Below, piece after piece: positions 23,441 to 32,912 of a stretch of DNA of 64,000 nt (the stretch's first letter is position 1; each line of letters begins with the position of its first letter). The notes under the pieces were generated by a model. It made no database searches. It saw only the letters and a list, made by a program, of their open reading frames with translations, and was not told the origin of the DNA. The position numbers and the translations under genes were made by a program. The DNA is taken from contig CP097573.1 in the NCBI GenBank assembly GCA_000492175.2, forward strand, positions 1,674,001 through 1,738,000, read 5' to 3'. Origin of the DNA: Firmicutes bacterium ASF500. GTDB taxonomy: Bacteria; Bacillota; Clostridia; Oscillospirales; Oscillospiraceae.

Positions 23441-24455
23441 TCAACGGACTCCCTCTTGAAATATCTTTGGGAGCCTGCTCCTTTAACAGACCGAAATAAA
23501 ATTTTGGTTTTGTACCATATCCAGGCCGGATACATCGAATATTTTCTGTCGTAAACTCCTCGCCCTTTTGAATATCCCGCACGGCAAAAATCGATCTGCG
23601 GAAAACAGTGGAGGCTTTTTCCGCTTCCGTCAGCTCGTAGCTCACCCGGCCTCGGATTTGTGCGGCGGCCCGGACATCCCGCACCATCTCCGCAAACTCC
23701 TGCGGCTCCATGGAAAATTCGCTGTCCGGGTTTTTGATGGCGCGGCTGAGGCAGAAGTGCTTTTCCACCACCTGTGCGCCCAAGGACACACCCACCACGG
23801 CGGCGATGGACCCCATGGAGTGGTCGGACAGCCCCACCGGGACGCCGAACCGCTCTCGCATATCCGGAATGGTGGCGAGGTTCATGTCGCTGTAATTGGC
23901 CGGGTACTCGCTGCAGCACTTGAGCAGAACGATCTTGTCATTTCCCTGCCGCCTGCATACGTCTACCGCATCCTGAATTTCCTCCACACTGCCCATTCCG
24001 CAGCTGATCACCATGGGCTTCCCCTTAGCGGCGGTATATTCAATCAACGGAATGTCCACCAGCTCAAAGCTGGCAATTTTGTACGCCTCGCAGCCCATGC
24101 TCTCCAGAAAATCGACGGCTGTCCGGTCAAAGGGCGTCGAGAGGAAATCCACCCCGCAGGCCTCGCATTCCTCCTTGATTCGCTCCTGCCACTCCCAGGG
24201 CGTGCCCGCATCCCGGTACAAATCGTAGAGCTTATAACCGTCCCAAAGTCCGCCTTTGATTCGAAAATATTCATTGTCGCAGTCGATGGTCATGGTATCC
24301 GCCGTATAGGTCTGGATTTTCACGCAGTCCGCGCCGGATTTGGCCGCCTGACGCACAATCGCCAGGGCATTCTCCAGCTTCCCGGCGTGATTGGCGCTCA
24401 TCTCCGCGATGACATAGACTTGATTCGCCGCCAGCTTGTCCCATAGTCTGAACAT
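23427..24455 (-). CDS. pseI: Pseudaminic acid synthase
   Basis: A 342-residue NeuB-family enzyme condensing the hexose with phosphoenolpyruvate. The TIM-barrel N-part shows 'YVIAEMSANHAGKLENAL', 'DFLSTPFD', 'KIASFEL' and 'GLSDHSMG'; the C-terminal SAF-like domain shows 'RRSIFAVRDIQKGEEFTTENIRCIRPGYG'. The ATG at 24455, 13 bp after pseC, has GGAGG just ahead; a longer start would overlap pseC. Confidence 0.93.
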   Translation of the reverse strand: MFRLWDKLAANQVYVIAEMSANHAGKLENALAIVRQAAKSGADCVKIQTYTADTMTIDCDNEYFRIKGGLWDGYKLYDLYRDAGTPWEWQERIKEECEACGVDFLSTPFDRTAVDFLESMGCEAYKIASFELVDIPLIEYTAAKGKPMVISCGMGSVEEIQDAVDVCRRQGNDKIVLLKCCSEYPANYSDMNLATIPDMRERFGVPVGLSDHSMGSIAAVVGVSLGAQVVEKHFCLSRAIKNPDSEFSMEPQEFAEMVRDVRAAAQIRGRVSYELTEAEKASTVFRRSIFAVRDIQKGEEFTTENIRCIRPGYGTKPKFYFGLLKEQAPKDISRGSPLNVDV

Positions 24456-24468
24456 ACTCCGCCTCCGC

Positions 24469-25668
24469 TCATTTTCGGAAATATTCAATCAGCTTTCTCA
24501 CCGCTTGGATAACATCATCCTGATCCTGATCTGTCATGCTATAGAACAGAGGCAGCGTCATACTGCTCTCATAATAAGCCTCCGCATTGGGGCACAGGCC
24601 CTTTTTGAAGCCCAGAGATTGATAGTACGGAAGCCAGTACACCGGGATATAGTGTACGTTGACCCCGATATTTTCCGCCTGCATGGCGTCATAAAATTCT
24701 TTCCGCCCGCAAGTGAGCCGGTCAAAATCCAGACGCAGGATATACAGGTGCCGCACTGTGTCAGAGCCCTCAACCTCTTCTTGAATAATCACTTCCGGAA
24801 TCTTACGGAATGCTTCATTATACCGCCGGACCAGTTCCTTCCTCCTGGCGGCAAAACGCTCCAGCTTGTTGAGCTGGCTCAGGGCCAGCGCACACTGGAT
24901 GTCTGTCATGCGGTAGTTGTAGCCAAGCAGCTGCTGCTCATAGTACCAGTTGGAGTTGCTATGGTCCCGCAAAAGGGCGGGGTCCCGGGTAATTCCGTGT
25001 CTGGAAAACAGCTCCACCCGCTTTGCCAGGGCACTGTCCTTCGTCAATACAGCGCCGCCCTCCCCCGCCGTGATGGTCTTCACGGGATGAAAGCTGAAGG
25101 TAGTCAGGTCCGCGATGCTCCCCACCGGCGTCCCCCGGTAGGAGGCGCCGATGGAGTGGGCGGCATCCTCGATCAGAAGCAGATGGTGCTTCTGGCAGAC
25201 GGCCCGGATGGCGTCATAATCGCAGGCCGCGCCGGTGAAGTCCACCGCAATGACCGCTTTGGTTCGCTCCGTCACGCACCGCTCCAGGGAGGCGGGGTCA
25301 ATGGTATAGGTCCTCGGGTCGATATCCGCAAATACCGGCCTTCCGCCGCAGTATAAAATGGCGTTGGCCGACGCCGCGAAGGTGATGGGTGTTGTGATGA
25401 CCTCATCCCCCGGGCCAATCCCGGCGGCGAGACAGGCCACATGCAGCGCCGCAGTTCCGTTGGACACCGCCGTACAGTGCGCCGCCCTGGTCAGCCGGCA
25501 CAGCGTCTCCTCCAGCTCCGTGACCTTGGGGCCGCAGGTCAGAAAATCGCTTTTCAGGACCTCCGTCACCGCTTGAATGTCAGCCTCGTCTATGTATTGG
25601 CGACCGTAGGACAGCCACTCTTTTCGTACCGCTTCCCCGCCGTATAACGCTAAACTCGACACAGGCAT
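24469..25668 (-). CDS. pseC: UDP-4-amino-4,6-dideoxy-N-acetyl-beta-L-altrosamine transaminase
   Basis: A 399-residue DegT/DnrJ/EryC1 PLP aminotransferase, second step of pseudaminic acid synthesis. The PLP lysine is Lys197 in 'FHPVKTITAGEGG'; 'SNGTAALHVACLAAGIGPGDEVITTPITFAASANAILYCGG' and 'LIEDAAHSIGASYRG' are typical of PseC. It follows an SDR gene by 28 bp. Confidence 0.93.
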   Translation of the reverse strand: MPVSSLALYGGEAVRKEWLSYGRQYIDEADIQAVTEVLKSDFLTCGPKVTELEETLCRLTRAAHCTAVSNGTAALHVACLAAGIGPGDEVITTPITFAASANAILYCGGRPVFADIDPRTYTIDPASLERCVTERTKAVIAVDFTGAACDYDAIRAVCQKHHLLLIEDAAHSIGASYRGTPVGSIADLTTFSFHPVKTITAGEGGAVLTKDSALAKRVELFSRHGITRDPALLRDHSNSNWYYEQQLLGYNYRMTDIQCALALSQLNKLERFAARRKELVRRYNEAFRKIPEVIIQEEVEGSDTVRHLYILRLDFDRLTCGRKEFYDAMQAENIGVNVHYIPVYWLPYYQSLGFKKGLCPNAEAYYESSMTLPLFYSMTDQDQDDVIQAVRKLIEYFRK

Positions 25669-25696
25669 TACCTCTCTTTACCTTGATTCAACGAGG

Positions 25697-26482
25697 CTAC
25701 CATGCTGTCCAGCCTCCATCTACACAAATATTGGCTCCTGTTATATATTTGCTGGCGTCTGACGCCAACAGGACCACGGTACCTGCCAAATCATCTGGCT
25801 GGCCGATCCGTTTCAGCATAGTTCTTTCCGCAAGATTCTCAATAAACCACCCCGTCTCCTGCACCGGTTTAGAGGGGAATGGACCTGGTGATATACTGTT
25901 GCATCGAATTCCATATTGTCCATAGTAACCGGCTAAATATTTCGTCAACTGCAATACTGCCGCTTTTCCAGCCCCATAACAGGCCGGATTGTTAAACTTT
26001 ACTTCCCCCTGGTAAACCTTTGGGTCTGGGGAAACCAAGCCGTACATAGATGCAATATTGATAATACTCCCACTGCCCTGCTGGATCATTTTCGGTATTA
26101 CTGCGGAACACATTCGGAAAACACCATTCACGGTGCCATCAATCGCTTTCGACCATAGCTCGCCTGTTAAATCCTCAAAATACCCCGCAACACTATATGC
26201 CGCATTATTGACCAGAACATCGATCTTTCCCTCGGCCTCAATTACACGTTCTATGCACAAGTGAATGCTTTTTTCTGAAGCTATATCAATTGCGAGCCCT
26301 TTGCACAACTCACCATATTTCTGGTTCAACTCACCAGCCAGACGCTCACATTTTCCGGTATCCCGTGAGGCAATAAACACTTTGGCGTGAAAGGACGCCA
26401 GAGCTTCGCTCATTGCTGTTCCCAAATAGCCTGCGCCGCCTGTAACTAAGACAGCTTTTCCCGTCAAATCAAACAGTTCCAT
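25697..26482 (-). CDS. Short-chain dehydrogenase/reductase
   Basis: A 261-residue classical SDR: NAD(P) motif TGGAGYLG (14-21), 'NNAAYS', catalytic Ser145, Tyr169 and Lys173 (YGAGK), and 'GANICVDGGW' at the C-terminus. Similar SDRs (PtmA-like) occur in flagellin-glycosylation clusters where they modify nonulosonic acid precursors or appended groups; the substrate here is not known. Confidence 0.85.
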   Translation of the reverse strand: MELFDLTGKAVLVTGGAGYLGTAMSEALASFHAKVFIASRDTGKCERLAGELNQKYGELCKGLAIDIASEKSIHLCIERVIEAEGKIDVLVNNAAYSVAGYFEDLTGELWSKAIDGTVNGVFRMCSAVIPKMIQQGSGSIINIASMYGLVSPDPKVYQGEVKFNNPACYGAGKAAVLQLTKYLAGYYGQYGIRCNSISPGPFPSKPVQETGWFIENLAERTMLKRIGQPDDLAGTVVLLASDASKYITGANICVDGGWTAW

Positions 26483-26485
26483 ACG

Positions 26486-27217
26486 CTACTCACCCAACCG
26501 TTTTTGATGGACATTCTTGTTAATTGTCATAACTTCCGGATTGGCTACCAGATAGTCAATAATCTCGTCGAGGCTGAAGATCCTGTCCGGCTGGTACAAG
26601 GAGCCATACAAGATTTGCGCCACCTCATAGTCTTCCTCTGTATCCACAGTAAGCCTTACCGCTGAATAATCTTTTGGCGAGTTGAGTTTTCCTGGATTTT
26701 GGCCCTCCCGATACATATATGGTGTCACATGTTCACGCTCATATGGCTGGCGCCCGTTTTCATGCGCCTCCGCCAAGGCACGAAAGGTAAACACCTCTGC
26801 CCCGACTCCCAAGGGATAACCGCCGGCAGACGCATAGGAGAAATTGCTGCCTTTAAAATAAGACAATAATTCCTCACAAACATTGGGGTCAACAAAGGGG
26901 TTATCCGCTGTTAACCGCATCACGATATCATCCGGCTCCGCACCAAATGTCCGCGCCGCCTGAAAAAAACGGTCCAGTACGTCCGTCTCACTCCCACGGA
27001 AACAACAGACTTGATTCTCATGGGCAAACTCCGCGATCGGGTCATCCGACTTATTTTGAGATGTCGCAATGACAATCGTGTCGACGCTCTGCACACTTCT
27101 TATGCGTTGAACGATATGATACAGGATTGGCTGACCGCAAAGATTTCTTAACACCTTACCGGGTAGGCGTGTAGAGCTCATGCGCGCCTGAATGATCGCT
27201 AAAACCTTGCTTTCCAT
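26486..27217 (-). CDS. SpsF/PseF-type nonulosonic acid cytidylyltransferase
   Basis: A 243-residue nucleotidyltransferase: 'VLAIIQARMSSTRLPGKVLRNLCGQPILYHIVQRI' is the CTP-binding N-terminus of the SpsF group, followed by 'MRLTADNPFVDP' and 'EREHVTPYMYR'. In B. subtilis sps and in pse clusters this type takes the place of PseF, forming CMP-pseudaminic acid. That role is inferred from context, because no other candidate lies in the block. The ATG at 27217 follows AGGTGA; a GTG 9 bp earlier is possible. Confidence 0.82.
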   Translation of the reverse strand: MESKVLAIIQARMSSTRLPGKVLRNLCGQPILYHIVQRIRSVQSVDTIVIATSQNKSDDPIAEFAHENQVCCFRGSETDVLDRFFQAARTFGAEPDDIVMRLTADNPFVDPNVCEELLSYFKGSNFSYASAGGYPLGVGAEVFTFRALAEAHENGRQPYEREHVTPYMYREGQNPGKLNSPKDYSAVRLTVDTEEDYEVAQILYGSLYQPDRIFSLDEIIDYLVANPEVMTINKNVHQKRLGE

Positions 27218-27247
27218 TGAACTCACCTGAATATTATCTATTTTACC

Positions 27248-28135
27248 TTACCATAGAGACGGGTTTACTAATTTTTCCTCAACTTTGTCAAACGCGGCCC
27301 TCAAGGCCGATTCAACCTCCTGCGGCAGCGGCTTGGAAACGAAGGACAAATAATTTGAAAGCTGATCTTGATTATCCACCCCAAAGAGCAGGTAATCAAT
27401 TCCAGGATGGCCGGCAACAGAGCTGATTGCGGCGTGAAGCGGAGAACTGGAAGCGGAATCGCAGATACTGTGAAATACCTTGAGATATGGACTAGCAAAT
27501 TCCATATGTGCCGGCAGGCGGTTTGCGTCCATAACCGCAAGTCCCTGCAGCAACGAGCTTCTAGCAAAAACAGTTACGTTCTTTTTCTTCGCTTCCACAA
27601 AAAAACCGCATTGATCCAGTCTTCTGTCAAAAACATTGTAAGGAACCTGTATCACTTCAATTTGTGGATAGGATAAAGCCTTCATTGCTTCCAGGGGTGT
27701 GTATACAGATACTCCAATTGACCTAGCAAGGCCCTCATGCCGGACAGCGTCAAGAGCTGCTACTGCTTCTTCATCAAAAATATGAGAAGCGTTATGAAAC
27801 ATGTAGACATCCAACTGCTGCCTGTGCAAGCGATTCAAGCTTTCCTGTATTTTAGAAAGTATGATTTCCCTCTTTTTTTCTGTTGGGATATTCGTTAACG
27901 CGTTTGGAGCAAGCTTTGAGGCGATGTTTATTTCTTTAGATATGCCTGGATGCTCTTCGATGTAGTCCCCTAAAAGCTCCTCCGCAGTTCCATAAGCCGA
28001 AGCGGTATCAAACCAATGAATCCCGTGCGCAAGCGCATCGGTGATGATATCAAACACTTCTTGTTTTCTAGGGCGGGCATTGCCCTGTATGCCATACTGG
28101 GTTCCAAACTGCACAGTGCCCAAACATAACTCCAT
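27248..28135 (-). CDS. Aldo/keto reductase
   Basis: A 295-residue AKR barrel: 'LGTVQFGTQYGIQG', the catalytic-Tyr segment 'WFDTASAYGTAEELLGDYI', 'VYMFHNASHIFDEE', 'VIQVPYNVFDRR'. This AKR type is a regular member of pse/leg sugar loci, where it may reduce a keto-sugar or a side-chain precursor (inference). Lies 3 bp after pseB. Confidence 0.85.
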   Translation of the reverse strand: MELCLGTVQFGTQYGIQGNARPRKQEVFDIITDALAHGIHWFDTASAYGTAEELLGDYIEEHPGISKEINIASKLAPNALTNIPTEKKREIILSKIQESLNRLHRQQLDVYMFHNASHIFDEEAVAALDAVRHEGLARSIGVSVYTPLEAMKALSYPQIEVIQVPYNVFDRRLDQCGFFVEAKKKNVTVFARSSLLQGLAVMDANRLPAHMEFASPYLKVFHSICDSASSSPLHAAISSVAGHPGIDYLLFGVDNQDQLSNYLSFVSKPLPQEVESALRAAFDKVEEKLVNPSLW

Positions 28136-28138
28136 GCT

Positions 28139-29131
28139 TTAATGCTCCATTACTCCCAGCAGTAATTCGCGCAACTCCTCCACAGACAGCCAGCGGCTGT
28201 TTGTCCCGGAGGAATACTCAAATCCTTGCTCTACCCGCTTTCCGTTAGGAAGTACCTTGTCCTCATTCCACCACTGCATATGAGGATAAATTACAAAATG
28301 TTCGTCATATTCATAAGTGTAGAGGGAATCCTCCTTTGTGATCATAACCTCGTGGAGCTTTTCCCCTTCTCGAATACCGACCTCCTTCATTGTACAGTCC
28401 GGGAGAATTGCTTTGGCAAGGTCCGTAATTTTGAAGGAGGGAATCTTTGCAATAAACGTCTCGCCGCCCTGAGACTCTGACAAAGCCTTGATGACCAGTT
28501 CCACGCCTTGCTCCAGGCTGATCCAAAAGCGTGTCATTTCAAAATCAGTGATGGGCAGCTCCGTCTTTCCCTCCTGCACCAGCCGGCGGAAAAATGGAAT
28601 CACGGAGCCCCGGCTCCCCGCCACATTTCCGTAGCGGACAATTGCAAACCTCACATCGCTATGTCCAGTATAGCTATTGGCCGCAATGAACAGCTTGTCA
28701 GAAACTAATTTGGTTCCGCCATATAAGTTTATCGGATTTACCGCTTTATCTGTTGAAAGGGCAACCACACGCTTCACACCAGTATCAAGAGCCGCTTCGA
28801 TCACATTCATTGCGCCTATGATGTTGGTTTTTATTGCCTCATTCGGATTATACTCGCATGTAGGCACTTGCTTCATCGCCGCGGCATGAATTACGTAATC
28901 TATTCCATAAAACGCCCTTCGAAGCCGGTCAAGGTCTCTAACATCTCCGACGAAATATTGGATCGGAACACCTGCATCGATAAACTTCGATTTCATGACA
29001 AACTGTTTGTATTCATCTCTGGAGTAAACAACTATTTTTCTGGGTTTATAGTGCTGTAAAACATGCTTGATAAAGTGGTTGCCAAAAGAGCCTGTTCCTC
29101 CAGTTATTAAAATTGCCTTACCATTAAGCAT
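28139..29131 (-). CDS. pseB: UDP-N-acetylglucosamine 4,6-dehydratase (inverting)
   Basis: A 330-residue extended SDR starting pseudaminic acid synthesis. Visible are TGGTGSFGNHF, 'VIHAAAMKQVPTCEYNPNEAIKTNIIGAMNVIEAA', 'STDKAVNPINLYGGTK' (Tyr-x3-Lys) and 'MTRFWISLEQGVELVI'. These features separate inverting PseB-type enzymes from ordinary epimerases. Confidence 0.95.
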   Translation of the reverse strand: MLNGKAILITGGTGSFGNHFIKHVLQHYKPRKIVVYSRDEYKQFVMKSKFIDAGVPIQYFVGDVRDLDRLRRAFYGIDYVIHAAAMKQVPTCEYNPNEAIKTNIIGAMNVIEAALDTGVKRVVALSTDKAVNPINLYGGTKLVSDKLFIAANSYTGHSDVRFAIVRYGNVAGSRGSVIPFFRRLVQEGKTELPITDFEMTRFWISLEQGVELVIKALSESQGGETFIAKIPSFKITDLAKAILPDCTMKEVGIREGEKLHEVMITKEDSLYTYEYDEHFVIYPHMQWWNEDKVLPNGKRVEQGFEYSSGTNSRWLSVEELRELLLGVMEH

Positions 29132-29161
29132 AATCCTACCCTCATCCTTTAAGCGACCAAT

Positions 29162-30208
29162 TTAGATATATTCTTTAATGATTCGGTCTTGACCGTGTAT
29201 TTTCACAATCTTTTCTCTGATCTTCCGTGGTATGACACACTCCTTACACATCGCCATTTCTCTATATCCTCCAGGAATTGAGCAGTGTTCTCGCAGTGCC
29301 TCGTATTTTTTTCCGTGCCAAATCTCATAAACAGAACAGTCCTTCACATTTCCCAGTGAAATTGACAGATCGCGAGCAATTCCGGCGCCACAGCATCCAT
29401 ATACGTCACCATGCAAGGAGACCAGCATCCGCTGAAACGGCTGCGCACAGGTAAAGTCCAGTTCATAGTTTGACCTGTCTTGCTCCGCTTCTATTTTTGG
29501 AAAATCTATAAATGCATTATAGTTGATATAATCAGATACCTGAGACATCATATCCATGTACTCATCAATTTGCGGTTCGATCATCGACCAAATGCCTTGG
29601 ACATTGATTGCCGGTTTCGATGTAGCATATCTTTCTTTCATCTGTTTCATATCACTCAACTTTTGATATGTGTCCTTGAACTTGAGCGGATACCTATTTT
29701 TCTCATAGTCTTCATGAATTCCATCCACGGAAACTGTAATCCAGTCGACCCCTGCCAACAGCATTTTTTCAAATGATTCCAATGTAATTGCCCCGGAATT
29801 TGTTATAAAAGAAACTTCAAGAGCACCTCTATCTTTTGCATATTTGATCATCTCAATAAATTGAGGATGCAGGACAGATTCTCCTGTAGAATTGAACCGA
29901 ATTGCCGGAACCTTGAATGCAACTTCATCAATGACTTTCTTAAATAGATCAAAATCCATAAATTTTTCCGCATCAAGGATATAACTGTCTTGCCCACGGT
30001 AACAAAAAGGGCATTTCAAGTTGCAGACATCGCTGATTTGAAATTCCAAGGAAAGCGGATATTCAGAAACGTGTCGAGCTGCCGGATAAGCCTCCCAGTT
30101 CTTCCGATACTCGTAAAAGGCCTCCTCGCAGCCAAACGCCCTGGCTTTCATGTAGCTTTCAAAACGCTCCAGCGTATCAATACTATAATTTCCCTTATTG
30201 ATTTCCAT
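29162..30208 (-). CDS. Radical SAM/SPASM-type protein in the flagellin-modification block
   Basis: A 348-residue protein with the radical SAM cluster motif CNLKCPFC and further cysteines near the C-terminus ('VYGCCGAGIARDLSISLGNV', 'MAMCKECVIPRKI') fitting a SPASM domain. The ATG at 30208 has a perfect AAGGAG ribosome site. Substrate unknown; radical SAM enzymes occur in several glycan loci for sugar dehydration or methylation. DNA is AT-rich. Confidence 0.82.
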   Translation of the reverse strand: MEINKGNYSIDTLERFESYMKARAFGCEEAFYEYRKNWEAYPAARHVSEYPLSLEFQISDVCNLKCPFCYRGQDSYILDAEKFMDFDLFKKVIDEVAFKVPAIRFNSTGESVLHPQFIEMIKYAKDRGALEVSFITNSGAITLESFEKMLLAGVDWITVSVDGIHEDYEKNRYPLKFKDTYQKLSDMKQMKERYATSKPAINVQGIWSMIEPQIDEYMDMMSQVSDYINYNAFIDFPKIEAEQDRSNYELDFTCAQPFQRMLVSLHGDVYGCCGAGIARDLSISLGNVKDCSVYEIWHGKKYEALREHCSIPGGYREMAMCKECVIPRKIREKIVKIHGQDRIIKEYI

Positions 30209-30297
30209 TTTTATCTCCTTTATTTTGACCTTAGTTAAACTAGGGTAATAACTAAATAAAATTTTAACTATTTGTTTTCTTTCCGAAAATTGTTTAT

Positions 30298-31416
30298 TCA
30301 TAATCTTAAAATTTTGCAATCTTCACGGGGCAATTCAGGATGTGTATCCAGATAATTTTCGGTAAACATATCACAAAACATTCCCTTCAATCCCACCGGG
30401 TTGACCGAAATGATCTCAATATCCGGATAGTGAATCGATACAAACCGTCTAAGCTTCTTGTATCCATCTATCCACCACGGAATTAAAAATTTTTCTACGT
30501 AAACACTTGTGTGACAACTATCGAAATGCCCGATTGCAGCACAGTCACAACCAACCAGTAACAATTTTTGGGGATGGGTAAACAGAGCAAAGTGGATCGC
30601 CTGGAAAATAATCGAGCCATAGCCCATCAAAGGATAACATTCGAGATTGGTATGAATATGTGTGAAGGGCATCATCGGCAGGCTGAAATACCGTCGCCCA
30701 TCATTCTCCTCAATAATATACTCCGGAATTTGATCCTTCTTCTTTCTGCTCTTGATTCCAACATTAAAAAATTTTGTAAAATTAAATTCTTTTAACTTTT
30801 CGCACCATTCAGGAACATAATGTGTTAAAAAGTAATAATCTAGCATGATACCCTCTTTTAAAAAGCTTGAGTTTACCCCGATATGCGGGACCCCCGTAAG
30901 CTGTGTATAATAATTTAGAGTCGGTCCAGTCCCAATAATCGCGACCGTCTTACCGCGATTGCAGCCTTTAAATTCCGAAAACGAAGACTTGTGCGTATCA
31001 TGCAGTTCATTAACAAAACATAATTGTTCAAGCAACTTAGTCTGTTGTGCCTGCGCTATTTCTGCCTCAGCTTCGGAAACTAAACTCATTTGTTCCCACG
31101 TAATATATTCAACGTTTTGAAATCCAGCATTCTTACAAACTTGCACAATTTCACTTGAATCAACAAACACAGTAAGTAAAATCGTTGCGTTTGGCATTAG
31201 CCCAGCCCATGCTTCAATACTGCGTACCTGTAACCCCGTCTTTAAAAATGTTCCCTCATCATCAGCCGTGACCCGGCTGCTTGTAACACCACACAGTCTT
31301 ATATTGGGGTCTTGTGCCAAATATGGAATTATTCTTTTTGCCATATTGCCCGTTCCAAATGCGATCAAATCTTTACCATACAAATTGGAAAACACTTGAG
31401 GATTTAATCTTATCAC
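30298..31416 (-). CDS. MAF/DUF115-like flagellin-modification protein (nonulosonic acid transferase candidate)
   Basis: A 372-residue protein. The N-terminal ~110 residues look like a nucleotide-binding Rossmann domain ('KDLIAFGTGNMAKRIIPYL'). The C-terminal part shows 'GKTVAIIGTGPTLNYYTQLTGVPHIGVN' and 'LLLVGCDCAA', the pattern of the MAF/DUF115 and sialyltransferase-like fold; MAF proteins transfer pseudaminic or legionaminic acid to flagellin in other bacteria. GTG at 31416 follows GGGAGGCGG. The match is by pattern, so the transferase role is inference. Confidence 0.62.
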   Translation of the reverse strand: MIRLNPQVFSNLYGKDLIAFGTGNMAKRIIPYLAQDPNIRLCGVTSSRVTADDEGTFLKTGLQVRSIEAWAGLMPNATILLTVFVDSSEIVQVCKNAGFQNVEYITWEQMSLVSEAEAEIAQAQQTKLLEQLCFVNELHDTHKSSFSEFKGCNRGKTVAIIGTGPTLNYYTQLTGVPHIGVNSSFLKEGIMLDYYFLTHYVPEWCEKLKEFNFTKFFNVGIKSRKKKDQIPEYIIEENDGRRYFSLPMMPFTHIHTNLECYPLMGYGSIIFQAIHFALFTHPQKLLLVGCDCAAIGHFDSCHTSVYVEKFLIPWWIDGYKKLRRFVSIHYPDIEIISVNPVGLKGMFCDMFTENYLDTHPELPREDCKILRL

Positions 31417-31432
31417 TTCGTTTCCGCCTCCC

Positions 31433-32476
31433 TTATTGCGCATCAAACAAATTCAAAAATTGCTCCAGGCAGTACAACTGCCATTTTTGGTTTCCAGAAA
31501 ACTGTTTCATGTCCAGGTTCTTCTTAAATTCATGCCTAACCGGACCTCCCCAATCCTTAAAGTAAAAATCCACTGGACGAGGCATCGGAATCTTGTCTGG
31601 AACAGGTACTTCTGGATATTTTTCTGCAAACAACTCCCGAATCAAATATTTGGGCTCTCCATTGCGGACACGCTTCAAATCCAAGGGCTGCGCCATCTTC
31701 AAGATCGCATAAGGATCAAAATAGGGCATCTGCACTGTGCCAAAAGCGTTGAAATAAGAGCTGGAGCTCTCCACGGAAAACACTTCATCCATGAATCTGA
31801 GAAAATCAATCTTATTTTCTCTACGGTAACGCTCAAACAAGTATCGCATATCCTCCGCTTGTGTCAGCACATCTGCCGGCTGAACAAAAATGTACCGCCT
31901 CATAAAATCTTCCAGAGTCCAATCCTGAGACAGCAGCTGATCCATGCCGCCGAAAATCAAGTCACTGCTCTCCCCAATTATCATTACTTCAACGCCGTCC
32001 TGTTTCGCTTGAAGGGCAGCCTGCCGTATCTGCGGTTCTATGGAGTGGACCGGAGCTGCCTTAGCCCGGAGCAAGGGCGTCAGGTTCTTCTCCACTGTAT
32101 CCTCCCAATTGATATCCACATAGTGCCGCTTCAGATCATATTTATCAGCATAATACTCCGCCCGCTGAAGCTCTTCCCGCTGATACTCCCCCTCCAGGAA
32201 CCGGAACGTATAAGCCTCGCAGCCCCTCATATAAGAGGCCAAAATTGCCGAATCCATCCCTCCAGACAGCATAATTCCCAGTTTTTCGCCCTGTAAATGC
32301 GCAAACTGTTCCGCAATCGCCCGGTCGATTTCTTCCGCGCTGGAAACCAGACGCCTCCGCTCATCAGGGCAAAGCGGCAGATTTTGATGATGAATCCCCT
32401 CAAAAAAGTCCTTATTGTCATCCTCAATATAACGCAGAGCCAAATAGGAGCTCATGCAATAATTCTTATCAACCAC
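31433..32476 (-). CDS. Asparagine-synthase-like ATP pyrophosphatase (no glutaminase domain)
   Basis: A 347-residue protein with the PP-loop 'GIMLSGGMDSAILASYM' and 'MIIGESSDLIFGGMDQLL', as in the synthetase half of asparagine synthase B. The N-terminal cysteine glutaminase domain is missing. Enzymes of this fold in nonulosonic acid loci amidate or amidinylate the sugar (PseA is a distantly related example). The amine donor is unknown. GTG at 32476 follows AAGGAGG and overlaps the upstream gene by 8 bp. Confidence 0.75.
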   Translation of the reverse strand: MVDKNYCMSSYLALRYIEDDNKDFFEGIHHQNLPLCPDERRRLVSSAEEIDRAIAEQFAHLQGEKLGIMLSGGMDSAILASYMRGCEAYTFRFLEGEYQREELQRAEYYADKYDLKRHYVDINWEDTVEKNLTPLLRAKAAPVHSIEPQIRQAALQAKQDGVEVMIIGESSDLIFGGMDQLLSQDWTLEDFMRRYIFVQPADVLTQAEDMRYLFERYRRENKIDFLRFMDEVFSVESSSSYFNAFGTVQMPYFDPYAILKMAQPLDLKRVRNGEPKYLIRELFAEKYPEVPVPDKIPMPRPVDFYFKDWGGPVRHEFKKNLDMKQFSGNQKWQLYCLEQFLNLFDAQ

Positions 32477-32912
32477 TGGTATTGCCTCCTTTTTGTGACT
32501 CATTTCGCAGCTGTATCAGCGTTTGATTGATAAGGGTGGATGAAATCCCCCTCGTATACGGGAAATAGATGACCTTTATCCCGCTTCTGGCACACTCCTG
32601 CTCATAGTACTCCCACTTTTCTGAGCCATACCAGTCATCACCTACAAACAGGATCTGCGCTCCAAGCTTCTCGCACATCGCCAGCTTGTCCATATCCCGC
32701 TGCGGAATAGCGGCATCTACATATTTGATGCTGCGAATAATTTCAATTCTATCCTCAAACGGAATTACGGCATGCTTCCCCTTGTATGGGACCAATTCGT
32801 CTACTGTAACACCAACGACGAGCTTATCGCACATTCCCTTTGCATTTTTAAGCAGATTCAAATGTCCAATGTGAAACAAATCGTAGACACCAGTGGTATA
32901 GCCGATTATCAT
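32469..32912 (-). CDS. TagD-like glycerol-3-phosphate cytidylyltransferase family protein
   Basis: A 147-residue cytidylyltransferase with 'TTGVYDLFHIGHLNLLKNAK' (HxGH) and 'YTRGISSTLI' (RTxGISTT-like) motifs; length matches TagD/TarD. It would form a CDP-activated alcohol such as CDP-glycerol. Its coupling (4-bp overlap) with a LicD-family gene suggests that the activated compound is the LicD donor (inference). Confidence 0.85.
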   Translation of the reverse strand: MIIGYTTGVYDLFHIGHLNLLKNAKGMCDKLVVGVTVDELVPYKGKHAVIPFEDRIEIIRSIKYVDAAIPQRDMDKLAMCEKLGAQILFVGDDWYGSEKWEYYEQECARSGIKVIYFPYTRGISSTLINQTLIQLRNESQKGGNTSG

